64,000 nucleotides of DNA from G963704535 sp963704535 (GCA_963704535.1 OY969916.1:3596001-3660000); one strand, 5' to 3'. Counted from the first letter of the stretch, positions 8,534 to 19,247 are shown. The notes: a model not told the origin generated them from the sequence alone. Translations and numbers: made by a program.

Positions 8534-9724
8534 CTAGAACGCCACTGCCAGCGACTCTAAGCCGCGCACGCGCGTGTTGGGCGTCCAATCGGCCTCAAGA
8601 TTGACCAACTGTATCGCGGGCATCTGCTCAAGCAGCCTGGCGAAGGCGACGCGCGCCTCGATGCGGGCCAGCGGCGCGCCCAGGCAGAAGTGGATGCCAG
8701 CGCCGAAGGCCAGGTGCCGGTTCGGCTCGCGGGTGATGTCGAACTGGTCGGGGTTCGGGAACTGGGCAGGGTCGCGATTCGCCGCGCCGATCACCGCACT
8801 CAACATCTCTCCCGCTTCGATCTGCCGCCCGGCAAGCTCGACCGGCTCAGTGGAGATGCGCATGATCGCCTGCTGCACCGGGCTTTCGAAGCGCAGCATC
8901 TCCTCGATCGCCAGGTTCAGGAGTTGAGGGCGCTGCCGGAGCAAGGCCAACTGGTCAGGGTGCCGCAGCAGGGTGAAGAGGCCATTGCCAAGCAAGCGTA
9001 CCGTCGTTTCGTGCCCGGCCAGCAGGATCAGCGAGCAGGTTTCGAGTAGCTCCTCCTCGCTGAGACGATCCTGGACATCGCGGGCCTCTAGCAAGCCGCT
9101 GAGCAGGTCATCCTGGGGTTGCCGGCGCCGCTCCTCGAACAGGCGCTGGAAGTAGGCGGTAAATTCACTGACCGCCGCGCGCCTGGCCTGCTGATCCGCC
9201 GGAGTCGCCCGGTGATTGTCGGCGCCACGGGCGATGATATTGGACCACCGCTGGAACTGCGACCGGTCCTCGGGCGGCACCCCAAGCAACTCCGCGATGA
9301 CGGTGCTGGGAAGCGCCGAAGCGAAATCCGCGATAAAGTCCATCGCGCCGTGCGGGCGTACGCGCGCCAGGAGTTCGTCGACGATCGCGATAATGCGCGG
9401 TTCGAGGTCGCGCACCCGTTTGGCCGTGAAGGCTTGACTCACCAGCGAGCGCAGCCGGGTGTGATCGGGCGGATCGCTGAAAATCAGCGACCTGCTGAAC
9501 GAGGGCAGGTGCTCCACGGGAATGACCCGGCTGATATCATTCGAGAAGTGGGCTTCTCTGTACAGCGCGGCAACGTCGGCGTAGCGGGTGATCAACCACA
9601 TGTCACGCATAAACCGGCTCGCCGGCACTTTATAGGCCGGCTCGTGCTCCTGCAATTGGCGGTAGATCGGATACGGGTCGATCCAGAGGGCGGGGCTGGT
9701 GAGGTCGATCGTGAGGCTGGTCAT
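8534..9724 (-). CDS. Cytochrome P450
   Basis: Bacterial class I type P450 of about 396 residues. The I-helix oxygen-activation motif LAGHETT, the K-helix EEMLRFESPVQ (ExxR) and the heme cysteine loop FGAGIHFCLGAPLARIE are complete. The ATG at 9724 follows AGGAGG; a start at 9754 has less support. No ferredoxin or reductase lies nearby, so the electron donor must be encoded elsewhere. The substrate is unknown. Confidence 0.93.
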   Translation of the reverse strand: MTSLTIDLTSPALWIDPYPIYRQLQEHEPAYKVPASRFMRDMWLITRYADVAALYREAHFSNDISRVIPVEHLPSFSRSLIFSDPPDHTRLRSLVSQAFTAKRVRDLEPRIIAIVDELLARVRPHGAMDFIADFASALPSTVIAELLGVPPEDRSQFQRWSNIIARGADNHRATPADQQARRAAVSEFTAYFQRLFEERRRQPQDDLLSGLLEARDVQDRLSEEELLETCSLILLAGHETTVRLLGNGLFTLLRHPDQLALLRQRPQLLNLAIEEMLRFESPVQQAIMRISTEPVELAGRQIEAGEMLSAVIGAANRDPAQFPNPDQFDITREPNRHLAFGAGIHFCLGAPLARIEARVAFARLLEQMPAIQLVNLEADWTPNTRVRGLESLAVAF

Positions 9725-9761
9725 CGGCTTCCTCCTCAGGAGAATCTTGCCCAAGCCACCG

Positions 9762-9860
9762 AATAAGAAAAGGGGGAGTTTGAGCGGTCGCCCCTCAAGA
9801 ATCCCCTGTCTACTGCGGATCGTAGGCGAGACAATGCCCTTTTCAAACAGTTTCTAAGAC
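9762..9860. repeat. MITE copy, upstream of the P450 gene
   Basis: Starts AAGAAAAGGGGGAGTTTGAG and ends TTTTCAAACAGTTTCTAAGA. The internal hairpin is degenerate (GAGCGGTCGCCCCTC). It stands 37 bp before the P450 start, so it is likely transcribed or carries the promoter region of that gene. Confidence 0.65.
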
Positions 9861-10403
9861 AAGCTGAAGGGTTGCGGATAGGGTAGCTGATGTCAGGGCA
9901 GATGTAGGCGGCTAAGATAGTAGCACGGCGATGCCAGCATGTCAATCGTGAGAGAGTGAGGCAACGTTTCGCATGACAGACCGCAGCTTGACCGAGTAGC
10001 AAACACCCCCAACTGCGATGGCATGCACCACAGTGGGGGGCGCTTACTCCTCGGCGGATCGTAGCGCTGTCTTCTACGACCCCAGCCGCACGCCGCGCAG
10101 CCGCAGGCTGTTCGTGACCACAAACACCAAGCAGTTTGTCTTTTGACACGAACTCGGTTGGTCCCTTAACGTTTCGCGTTCCCCTGGTTCTGCAGGGATG
10201 ACGTTGTGGCGCACGCCTGACACGGTCCGTCGTTCTCCGCAATCATGATCTTCTGTGGGTGAAGGATGTGAACTCGGCGAACCACCGTGGGCCCAAGTCA
10301 CCCTCCTCAGCCGCCGCTTACTTCCTGCCACTTGACGAGCTTCCATAGGTGCCGTTACAATGAACGGAACAAGGTTCCCTGTTCTGCATGAAGTGGTTTA
10401 GCG
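9861..10403. other. Gene-poor stretch before the STAND gene
   Basis: No supportable gene in about 540 bases. It holds the copA-like fragment at 10078-10140 and otherwise shows only short ORFs with unnatural composition. No clear promoter for the STAND gene was found. Confidence 0.5.
10078..10140 (-). pseudogene. Fragment of a copper ATPase 3' end
   Basis: The minus strand encodes LVFVVTNSLRLRGVRLGS, the extreme C-terminus of a CopA-type ATPase (compare VFVVTNSLRLRGVRLEQQ in the copA gene at 16491). The first 25 bases on the plus strand (10082-10106) are identical to 16511-16535 and in the same orientation. After that the two diverge. It is either a displaced gene end left by an integration event or the last trace of a second copA. 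Confidence 0.7.
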
Positions 10404-12062
10404 ATGGACGACAAAGACCCTCAGTATTCTCTCCAAGAGCGACAGAATGAGTTTCGTCATTGCGAGGATCTCCTGCAAAAGAACAGGGAGAGGCTTAGAG
10501 TTCTCGAGCAACAACAAACGACAAAAGGAGTCGATACTGAGGCGCACATAATTATAGAGATTGATCAAATCCGCACAAAAATTAAGGGGTTAGAGCAACA
10601 ACAACAGTCACTGCTAAAGAAACTCGTTGACGGGCGCTTTATCGATCAGTCCAACGAAATTGAAAAACATCTAAAGAATTTTGTTGGTCGTGAGTCCGAA
10701 ATTAGGGAGATTGAGAATCAAATCAAGATCAAAGGACATCAGGGAGGCTATATCGTTCTAACTGGAATGGAAGGGCAAGGGAAAACTGCACTGATTGCAC
10801 ATCTAGTCAATCGCGATGATATCGAAAAATCGATTTACCATCTCGTACCAGATAATCCCGACAATAGGGAATATGTCTCTTTAGTTCGTAATATAACGGC
10901 ACAGTTGATACTGAAATACAAGGTCTATAAAGAGATTGATTTCAATGACATCAAGTTACTTGAGAGCCAGTTTTCAGAGCTTCTCGATTTATTAAGTTCT
11001 CAGGGTAATTTGATTGTGATTTTTATTGATGGGGTTGATAGATTTTTCGAACGATCGAAGGATACTGGAGGTATTGGCTTATTTACAAAGTTACCTCCGC
11101 AAAATGTCGTGTTCTTGATAAGCATGACTCTTTCAAGAAAGAGTCCATCCTCCAATCTCAAGCAGAATATGTATTTTATTGAAGATAAACGTTCGTTTGA
11201 ACTTAAGTTACTGAGACGAGCTGATTTTGATTTGTTTTTACAGAAAATAGGGCTACACACTGTTAAAGAATGGGCCGACTTTGTCCACAAGAATTCAGCG
11301 ACAACAAAAGTGCTCTTGCAGCATGCAAAGCTTGTGCGTGAGCTAATTCCGTCCCAAATGACCAAGCCGCCTCCAGTGGAGGATAAGGTTTTGCCTCCCC
11401 AATATCCCCCATCTCCCCCCGCACCCCAAACAACTAAACCGGCTTCAGTGAAGGCACCTCTCCTAAAACCCACACCTCCACCCGCACCGCAATCTGGTCT
11501 CACCCCCTTTGCTTTGAGAAGCCTTTCTAACCTTTCGCCCGCCCTGTTGCTTTATGGGCTTAGTATTATGTTCATCCTGCTCGCACTCTTTGTGCTTCCT
11601 TTCTTGAATTTTTCAGGGAGCCAAGACCAACTGCCCTCAATCCCTGACGAAAGTTTATCTTTGTTGAGGAGAAAGCAAATTTCTTCGCTAGCATCGTTCT
11701 TAATAAATGATGGTAAGACGTTACCGTTTCTAGTTTGGGTTATAGCGGCTCTATTACTGATGACCATGATACTGTGTTCCACTCTTTTGGTTAGTAAGTT
11801 TCTACAGCAAAATAAATATGTCGTGTGGATTCAATGGCTCCTTTTAGGTGTAGCTGTGTTGGCTTTCACATTATTGATCTGGCTGTCTAACGAATTAAGA
11901 GATTTGCTGTTAAGCTCCTTGCCACAATCAGTCGTGTCTTTCTCTATACAATTTCATTTAGGTTTTGGGTTTTGGATGTGCTTAGTGGGAGTAGTATTGT
12001 CAATTGTTGGGGGTATATTACAATTCATATATAGGGATGTTCCTGCTACTCTGTCTCCGTGA
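10404..12062 (+). CDS. Membrane-bound STAND-like P-loop NTPase
   Basis: A 552-residue protein in AT-rich sequence unlike its neighbours. Residues 5-90 are a glutamine-rich coiled coil. Residues about 93-300 form a P-loop NTPase: NFVGRESEIREIE, Walker A GMEGQGKT (121-128) and Walker B IVIFIDGVDRF (about 204-214). Residues 330-375 are a proline-rich linker, and the last 170 residues hold about four transmembrane segments. The GRE-x-E motif before Walker A is typical of STAND/AP-ATPases used in signalling and conflict systems. It leads a co-directional trio with two solute-binding lipoproteins (22-bp gap to the next gene). The trio may sense an extracellular ligand, which is inference. Confidence 0.65.
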   Translation: MDDKDPQYSLQERQNEFRHCEDLLQKNRERLRVLEQQQTTKGVDTEAHIIIEIDQIRTKIKGLEQQQQSLLKKLVDGRFIDQSNEIEKHLKNFVGRESEIREIENQIKIKGHQGGYIVLTGMEGQGKTALIAHLVNRDDIEKSIYHLVPDNPDNREYVSLVRNITAQLILKYKVYKEIDFNDIKLLESQFSELLDLLSSQGNLIVIFIDGVDRFFERSKDTGGIGLFTKLPPQNVVFLISMTLSRKSPSSNLKQNMYFIEDKRSFELKLLRRADFDLFLQKIGLHTVKEWADFVHKNSATTKVLLQHAKLVRELIPSQMTKPPPVEDKVLPPQYPPSPPAPQTTKPASVKAPLLKPTPPPAPQSGLTPFALRSLSNLSPALLLYGLSIMFILLALFVLPFLNFSGSQDQLPSIPDESLSLLRRKQISSLASFLINDGKTLPFLVWVIAALLLMTMILCSTLLVSKFLQQNKYVVWIQWLLLGVAVLAFTLLIWLSNELRDLLLSSLPQSVVSFSIQFHLGFGFWMCLVGVVLSIVGGILQFIYRDVPATLSP

Positions 12063-12083
12063 CTTAATCGAAGGACAACTGAG

Positions 12084-13421
12084 ATGAGCAATCGCAGAAT
12101 TATCATTTCGTTGCTAATATTGATAGTTACTAGCAATCTTGCATCTTGTTCGCCCTTCGGACCTCCTAATGGAGGGGATGTAATTGGGAAAGAAATAGCA
12201 AGGCGCACCGCTGCGGCTTTGACCGCGTCGGCAGTCTCCTCGGGCGAAACTGTTGCGATCCCAACGACAACATCAGAGATACCAACAAGCACAACCTCTG
12301 AGCCTAATCCCACGAGCACTACAACAAGCACCCTCCAACTGACTCCGACACCTGCTCCTTTACCCATAGTGGGTAACTCAACCATGAGTCTAGCGGATAC
12401 AATTATCTATCGTAAGGGACAGAAGTTGATATGTGGGATTAACGGGAAACTGCAAGGGTTCAGCCTAGATATTGGGGATGTGGATGGGGATGAGGATAAC
12501 GACTACGCGGGGATGGATGTGGAGTTCTGCAAGGCGGTTGCTGTAGCCATCTTTGGTGTATTTACGAATACAGTTGAATTTTACCCGAACTCGGAGAATA
12601 ACTTCCAGGCCGTTCGGGACAAGAAGGTAGATGTCGTGTTCGCCAACACGCCTGCGACCTACAACCGCAATATCGGAGAAGGGGTAGATTTTGGGCCGCC
12701 AACATTCCATGATGAGCAATGGGTGATGTCGTCATCGGGTATTACAGCAACAACGGCTATTACAAATGAAAACCAGCTGCGAGGGAAGAAAGTCTGTAGC
12801 GCGAATAACACAATTAGCCGGCTGAACCTGACGGACCTTGAAGCCAATCTCGGAATCATCTCGGTACTGACCGATACGTTAGATATGGCCTTCCAAGCAT
12901 ATCAGGCAGGAGACTGCGATGCTCTGACCGGTGCTCGTTCAGAGTTAGCCATAAAACATCTTGAACTTGGGAAGCGCGCGAACGAACACAACATCTTCGC
13001 CCTCTCTGAGAACCTGCGCTCGCGGGAGCCGTGGAGCCCTTTCTTTAGAGAAAACGACAGTCGCTGGGCCGAGGTTATAAACTCTGTCGTCTACTGCACT
13101 ATTGCGGCTGAAGAACTTCATGTCAGCCAGAAAGACTTCGATGATAAGGGGAAGTTTGAACCTCAAGGAACAGAAGAGGAAAAAATGAGAAAGAAGAATG
13201 ACCCAAGAATAATGCAACTCCTGGGGATGAGTAATCATAAACTGAGTGCTAACAATCCGGGGCTGCTCCCTGATTTTTGCCGGCGGATTATTCATCAGAT
13301 TGGCAACTACGAGGATATCTATAACAGACACCTCAAAGGTATTCTGGGTGAGGAGCGCGGGCCAAACAAAGCTTGGAACACTGGACAGGGCGGAGCGCTA
13401 TCGGCACCCCCACCGCGATAG
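12084..13421 (+). CDS. Solute-binding lipoprotein, SBP family 3
   Basis: A 445-residue protein with a lipoprotein signal peptide and lipobox LASC (Cys 22), a Ser/Thr/Pro-rich spacer to about residue 100, then an amino-acid-type periplasmic binding domain: LICGINGKLQGFSLDI, GMDVEFCKAVAVAIF and KKVDVVFANTPATYNR. This resembles the AapJ/general amino-acid group. No permease or ABC ATPase is near. It sits 22 bp after the STAND gene and 42 bp before a second binding protein. A receptor role for the membrane NTPase is inferred from this arrangement. Confidence 0.8.
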   Translation: MSNRRIIISLLILIVTSNLASCSPFGPPNGGDVIGKEIARRTAAALTASAVSSGETVAIPTTTSEIPTSTTSEPNPTSTTTSTLQLTPTPAPLPIVGNSTMSLADTIIYRKGQKLICGINGKLQGFSLDIGDVDGDEDNDYAGMDVEFCKAVAVAIFGVFTNTVEFYPNSENNFQAVRDKKVDVVFANTPATYNRNIGEGVDFGPPTFHDEQWVMSSSGITATTAITNENQLRGKKVCSANNTISRLNLTDLEANLGIISVLTDTLDMAFQAYQAGDCDALTGARSELAIKHLELGKRANEHNIFALSENLRSREPWSPFFRENDSRWAEVINSVVYCTIAAEELHVSQKDFDDKGKFEPQGTEEEKMRKKNDPRIMQLLGMSNHKLSANNPGLLPDFCRRIIHQIGNYEDIYNRHLKGILGEERGPNKAWNTGQGGALSAPPPR

Positions 13422-13462
13422 TCCACTAGTCGTCCAGTATACGTCATTAGGAGCATGGAACC

Positions 13463-15113
13463 ATGCAACACAGAAGTTTCGCGCCGCTCACACTTCTAAT
13501 CATCGTTAGCTTGGCTCTGACGGCCTGTGATAGTGGTGTTCTCGGTGGCCCTACAGCGACACTGGCTCCTGTGACAAATGGCGAAGCGCCAACGACAGCG
13601 ACTGTGGCAGCCAGTTCAACACCGGAGTCGGCAGCGACTGTCATCCCAATGCCGGCCGAAGGCTTCGACCCGACGTCCAAGGACAACCCTCCTGCTGTTG
13701 CCAACGTAGCAGGTCTCAGTAAGTACAAGGATAAGGGTGTAGAAATTACCTACTACGGCGACTCAGACGATGCAGGTGCTGAACTGGATAAAATCTTAAC
13801 GAGACATTTCACTGCGACGACTGGCATCGCGGTCAACCTTATCCCTAAGCCTGGCGATGCCACGGCGACCTTTGCTGCCTACGACCGCCTCTTTCAAGCC
13901 CAGTCGACTGCGATGAATGTCATGTTGTTGGATGTCATCTCGCTGGATGCCTTCGCTCCACATCTGGTAGACTTGGGCTCGTCTTTCCCCGAGTATACGA
14001 CGGTTCCATCCTACTCAGTAGTCGTGCAAAATGGTACCTCTAATAATGGTCCTGCCAGGGGTAAATTCGCCGCGATACCTTGGTTCCGCGACTTCGGGAT
14101 GCTCTACTACCGTACCGACCTATTAAAAGAATACGGCTTCTCCAATCCGCCCCAGACCTGGGATGAGTTGAAGACGATGGCGGCGCGGATCATGGAAGGC
14201 GAGAACAAGAAACGCCAGACGAAGATGGCGCAGGCGATTATGAACGGCGAGAGCTGGGAACCCTGGAACGTCAAATTCTGGGGCTTTGTCTGGCAGGGCA
14301 AGGCTTATGAGGGGCTGACCTGCAATGCCCTCGAATGGATCTATTCTCATGGTGGCGGCAGGATTCTTAACCAAACGTCCATCGGTGGAATACAGACAAC
14401 AATAGTAGATGTCAACAGGCCCGAGGTCCAGAAGGCACTGAGTCTAGCTAAGGGTTGGATCGGGACCATCTCTCCTTCGGAAGTGATCAGCTACACGGAG
14501 TCGGAGGCACTCCAGGCTTTCTTGGGCGGCAACACGGCCTTTATGCGCTACTCGGCCTTCCGCCTATAAACTCTTGGAAAAATCATCGCTCAAGTTTGAT
14601 GTCGCGCCGCTGCCGAGCGAGAGCAAGCCAGAATTACGTGTGGGTACGACCGGTGGCCAATTACTCGGCGTCTCGAAATATTCCAGTCCAGAAGAACGGG
14701 AAGTTGCAATTGAGTTCGTCCGCTACATGACCAGTCCTCCAGTACAAGCCTGGCGAGCCGTGGTTGGTTCGTATGTCCCAGCTATTCCTAAACAGTCACT
14801 TGAACAGGACGGCCAGGTGGATTCACAGCTTAGGGAAAGGATGAAACATCAAATGCGATTCCTTGACAAGTTCCCCGGCTACGATATTTGTCGTCAGCCC
14901 AACTCCCCATACAAGAACAACTACAGCATCTGTCGGCCATCCGATCTGGCCGGCGAGAATTACAACGCGGTATCGATCGCCTTCTTCCAGGGCGTGCATA
15001 ACATCCTGACTCAGTCGCCCGAAGAGGTTCAATCGCCTGAAGTGGGTCAACCAACAGTCTCACCTTTGGAGCAGATGCATAATCGCATCGATCGCGTGAT
15101 ACGAGAGGACTGA
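13463..15113 (+). CDS. Solute-binding lipoprotein, SBP family 1 (frameshifted)
   Basis: Sugar-type extracellular binding protein of about 550 residues. It has a signal peptide with lipobox LTAC (Cys 22) and a low-complexity spacer. The family-1 body starts near VEITYYGDSDDAG and includes WFRDFGMLYYRTDLL and NPPQTWDELKTMA. The frame breaks near 14553: removing one C from TACTCGGCC restores FMRYWPSAYKLLEKSS, the expected hinge motif, and joins the second ORF (to 15113). That is a single-base insertion. Like its neighbour, it has no transport partners. Its stop lies 33 bp before the IS701 left end. Confidence 0.75.
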
Positions 15114-15145
15114 TATCAGGGAACCCTGAATGCATCTTACATTAC

Positions 15146-16478
15146 AACTGTAGTTTTGCAAAGTTAGGGTAGGGCCAAATGGGCCTTGATATTGGACAGA
15201 CTCTGCCCTTGCTGAACCTGCTCAACCACCCAGGCGATCGTTTTGCCCAAGGTCTCGCGAGACATGGCGCGACAGGACTCGCCGATGGTCATTAGGCGTG
15301 CCTGAGCCCATTCCTGCGCACGGTCGTGCCGCAACTGGGTCATCAAGGCGCTGTACGCCAGGAATACGAGATACATATGCCGTGTCTGGCTCTCGCCCTT
15401 CCTGAGCTGACAATCGCCCATGCCGAGATGCTGCTTCCCGTCCCGATGGAAGGTCTCCGTTCCTGTCCAGCGTTTGCGATACGTCTTGAGGATGCGATGC
15501 ACTTCCCAATAGGTGCGATTGGTAATCAAGATCTTGCGTGGTTCGGCATCCCGTTGCCCTTTCCACAGCACCACAATCCGCACCGTGTGCGTGACGCCCG
15601 GAATGCGAATACTTTTGGTGAAGTACCATTGCTCTTTGCCGTCGACGGTCGTTTTGCGCCGACACAGCGGTCCCAGTTCGGACCTTCACCCATTCACTGG
15701 CTTTCCAGTCGCGTCCATCGACGTTGATAGTACGATTGAACTTCAGATCACCGACGTAATTGCGGCCATAACCGTCGATGTGGTTGAGAATGTCGGCATG
15801 GGTGAAGTAACTATCGAAGGTGAAATCGCCCGGTATGTTCTGTTCCACGACCCAATCGACCAGTTCTTGACACAGGACGGTGTGGTTCTTGAAGAGACTG
15901 CCTGTGGCGGCACAGGTGTCCTTCTTGCGAAAGCGGCGGAACTCCAGCGGATAGTGCTTGCCGGAAGCGCAGACGTAGTTGGCGATCAAGTAGTCGTGGG
16001 CAATCAGGTGCCGCTTCTCAGCATGATCCCAGAACCAGCCGACATCTTCAATCAGCTTGCCGTCGTGATCGATGAGGGTGTTATCAATCGCGATGACGCC
16101 ATTCTTGGTGTAGTGGGTGGCAGAGTCGCGTTGCAGCAGCTCGAGGCGCCGCTGGTTGAGCGCCTTTTCCTCCCACTCAACCTCAGTGATCCAGCGGTTC
16201 AGGCAGGACTGGTCTGTCGTGACTGCAAACTCGCGGTTGATACCGCTGACGGTTTTGCGTTCAGCAATGAACAGGCCGGTCAGATACTCAGCGAAGTGCT
16301 GGCGCTCGGGCTGGTTGGCAAACAGGTCTGCGTATTGGACCAGGAGGTCTTGCACGACGCTTGGGAACTCAACAATCGCTGGCATACCCGCTCCTGGTGG
16401 TGATTCATCTGGCACGGATCCGCATGGGGCTATCCTACTACAGGAGCGCGTGTGGTTCAACTTTGCAAAACTACAGTT
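15146..16478 (-). mobile_element. IS701-family insertion sequence (copy 1)
   Basis: Bounded by perfect 20-bp inverted repeats: AACTGTAGTTTTGCAAAGTT at 15146-15165 and its reverse complement at 16459-16478. Length about 1.33 kb. It encodes one transposase on the minus strand, broken by a one-base insertion. I could not define a clean target duplication. It sits between the second solute-binding protein and the 3' end of copA. Confidence 0.85.
15164..16385 (-). CDS. IS701 family transposase, frameshifted
   Basis: The ATG at 16385 follows CAGGAGCGGG. N-terminal part: HFAEYLTGLFIAERKT and the catalytic-type strand GVIAIDNTLIDHDGK. The C-terminal part includes YRKRWTGTETFHRDGKQHLG with the late Glu region. 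The frame changes at a CCC run at 15672-15674 on the plus strand; dropping one base rejoins WVKVRTG to PLCRRKTTVDGKEQW. It is therefore inactive as read, unless the indel is a base-calling error. Confidence 0.75.
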
Positions 16479-16490
16479 ACAACCAAGGTG

Positions 16491-19221
16491 CTACACCGTC
16501 GCCTGTTGCTCCAGCCGCACGCCGCGCAGCCGCAGCGAGTTCGTGACCACGAAAACAGACGAGAACGCCATTGCCGCCGCCGCGATGATCGGCGAGAGCT
16601 GCCAGCCGGTGAATGGGTAGAACAGCCCGGCGGCCAGCGGGATGCCGATCACATTGTAGATGAAGGCCCAGAACAGGTTCCACTTGATCGTCGTCAGGGT
16701 GCGCCGGCTGAGCAGGATCGCCTGGTGTACGCCGCGCAGGTCGCCGCGCATCAGCGTGATGTCGGCGGCCTCGATCGCCACGTCGGTGCCGGTGCCGATC
16801 GCGATCCCGACATCGGCCTGGGCCAGCGCCGGCGCGTCGTTGATGCCGTCGCCGACCATCGCCACCACCCTGCCCTGGCCCTGGAGCCGCCGCACCTCGC
16901 CGACCTTATCCTCCGGCAGCACCTCGGCCCGCACTTGGGTCGATGCCGACCTGCCCCGCGATCGCCTCGGCCGTGCGGGCGTTGTCGCCGGTCAGCATCA
17001 CCGGCTCGATGCCCATGCGCTGAAGCTCGGCCACCGCCGCCCGCGACGTCGGCTTGACGGTGTCGGCCACCGCGATCAGGCCCAGCGCCTCGCCGTCGGC
17101 GGCCACGATCATGGCCGTCTTGCCCTCGCCCTGGAGCCGCGCCACCTCCCCTTCCAGCTCGCCCAACGCGATGCTCCACTCGCGCATCAGCCGCAGATTG
17201 CCCAGCAGCACCGCGTGGCCCTCCACCTGCGCCACGATCCCGTGCCCGGCGACGGCCTCGAAGCTCTCGGGCCGGGCCAGCTCCAGCCCACGCTCCTGCG
17301 CCGCCCGCACGATCGCCTCGCCTAGCGGGTGCTCGCTGCCGCGCTCCGCCGAGGCCGCCAGCCTCAGAATTGAGAATTGAGAATTGAGAATTGAGAATTG
17401 GTCGTCGTCTTCAACTGAAGTGCCGTTTGCGGCGACGGCGACTGGATTCTCAATTCTCCATTTTGCATTTTCAATTACGTCGGTAACGACGGGTCGTCCT
17501 TCGGTGATCGTCCCGGTTTTGTCCAGCACCACGGTCTGGATCGCGTTGGCGCGCTCCAGGCTCTCGGCGTTCTTGATCAGGATGCCGTGCTCGGCGCCGG
17601 TGCCGGTGCCGACCATGATCGCCGTGGGCGTGGCCAGGCCCAGCGCGCAGGGGCAGGCGATCACCAGCACCGCCACCGCGAAGATCATCGCCTGGGTGAA
17701 GCCGACCCCACCAATGAAGTACCAGCCCAGGAAGGTCAGCAGCGCGATGCCGATCACGACCGGCACAAACACCGCCGACACCTGGTCGACCAGCCGCTGC
17801 ACCGGCGCGCGGCTGCCCTGGGCCTGCTGCACCAGCCGGATGATCTGCGCCAGCGCAGTCTCCTTGCCCACCCGCGTCGCGCGAAACTGGAAGGTACCGG
17901 TCTTGTTGATCGTCGCGCCGATCACCGTGTCGCCCTCGCCCTTCTCGACCGGCAGGCTTTCGCCACTGACCATGCTCTCGTCCACGCTGGACCGCCCACC
18001 GACGATCACGCCGTCGACCGGCACTTTCTCTCCAGGGCGCACGATCACAATATCACCCTTGCGAACCTGCTCGATCGGGATGTCCACCTCTTCATATTGC
18101 GTGTTGCGTGTTGCGTGTTGCGTGTCGCGTGTCGCGTGTCCGTTGCCGGTTGGTTCTCGGTTCTCAGTTCTTGGTTCTTTGTTCTGTGTTCTTTGTTCTT
18201 TGTTCTCAGCGGTCGGTGGTCGGTGGTCGGTGGTCGGTGGGCGCAGCACGCGGGCTGTGCGAGCCTGGAGGCCCATCAGCGCCCGGATCGCCACGCTGGT
18301 CTGGCTCTTGGCACGCACCTCCAGGTACTTGCCCACCAGGATCAGCGTGATGATCAGCGCCGCCGTCTCGAAGTAGACGTGGCCGGGCAGGCCGCGCAGC
18401 AGCATGGCGATGCTGTAGAAGTACGCCGCCGACGAGCCGAGCGCGATCAGGGTGTCCATATTGGCGGTCTTGCTCTTGAGCGCCTTCCAGGCGTGGACGT
18501 AGAAGTCGCGCCCGCTGTAGAACTGCACCGGCGTCGCCAGCAGCAGGAACAACCAGTTGAGGATGTCGGCGCTGGCCGGGTAGTGCTCGATCACCGTCCC
18601 GCCGTGGGCCATCTGCTCTTCGAGCGCGGCCCAGAATGGCGTCAGCCACGGCGCGATCAGCCCGAAGTCGCGGGCCATCGAGAGCACGAACAGCGGCAAG
18701 CCCAGCGCGACTGCGACGATCAGCTTGCGCCGCTTGTCGGCCATCTCGCGCGCCCGCGCCGCCGCCTCGGCGTCTTCCAGGTCGGCGGCTCCCGCCTCGG
18801 TCGTCTCGATCACGCCGTAGCCGGCGTTCTCAACCGCCGCCTTAAGGTCGCTCCAGCCGGCGGCCGACGGCAGGTAGGTCACGCTGGCCCGCTCGGCGGC
18901 CAGGTTGACGTCGGCGTCGAGGACACCGGGCACCTGCTTGAGCGCCTTGGCGACCCGCCCCGAGCACGACGCGCAGGTCATCCCGGTCACGGGGAACTCG
19001 ATCTGGTCGGAGACGACGCCGTAGCCGGCGTTCTCAACCGCCGCCCGCAGCGTGCCGGGTGCGGTCTGTGCCGGATCATAGCTGACGGTGGCCTGCTCGG
19101 TTGCCAGGTTGACATCGGCGTCGAGGACGCCGGGCACCTTCTTGAGCGCCTTGGTGACCCGTCCCGAGCACGACGCGCAGGTCATCCCGGTCACGGAAAG
19201 CTGAATATCTTGTGTTGGCAT
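16491..19221 (-). CDS. copA: Copper-exporting P1B-type ATPase (frameshifted)
   Basis: Pumps Cu(I) out of the cytoplasm. Two N-terminal metal-binding domains each carry GMTCASCSGR. The membrane CPC motif is in IACPCALGLATPT, the phosphorylation site is DKTGTITEGR, with HP in SEHPLGEA and the hinge GDGINDAPALA. The frame breaks at the GGG at 16937-16939: one extra base separates GQVGID from QVRAEVLPEDKVG. Two low-complexity repeat blocks lie inside the gene in frame, at 18095-18240 between the membrane and actuator domains and at 17366-17476 in the nucleotide-binding region. csoR lies upstream and probably controls it. Start GTTGGCATAATT region, ATG at 19221. Confidence 0.92.
17366..17476. repeat. 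In-frame TTGAGAA-type repeat inside copA
   Basis: Five tandem GAATTGA units (17367-17400) face an inverted arm (ATTCTCAATTCTCC from about 17445). Translated on the minus strand they give repeated QFSILNS peptides between the phosphorylation and nucleotide-binding motifs. The same unit recurs at 30091-30175 and 57159-57224, outside genes. Confidence 0.8.
18095..18240. repeat. In-frame compound tandem repeat inside copA
   Basis: Three successive tandem arrays: GCGTGTT/GCGTGTC heptamers, TTCTTTG/TTCTCAG-type heptamers and GGTCGGT heptamers. In frame they encode a roughly 50-residue hydrophilic insert (TDHRPPT, KEQRTQNKE, DTQHATRNTQ) ahead of the actuator domain. Known CopA proteins do not need such a segment. 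Confidence 0.8.
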
Positions 19222-19247
19222 AATTTTGCTATTCTATCTTACAATCT

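Noticed and set aside
9736..10242. 168-codon minus-strand frame upstream of the P450 gene
   Set aside because: It runs through a MITE and the copA fragment and contains MITE-derived peptide near its end; no family resemblance.
10074..10346. A 90-residue gene ending in the CopA C-terminus
   Set aside because: Only the last 18 residues are CopA-like; the rest has random composition and no ribosome binding site. Treated as a fragment.
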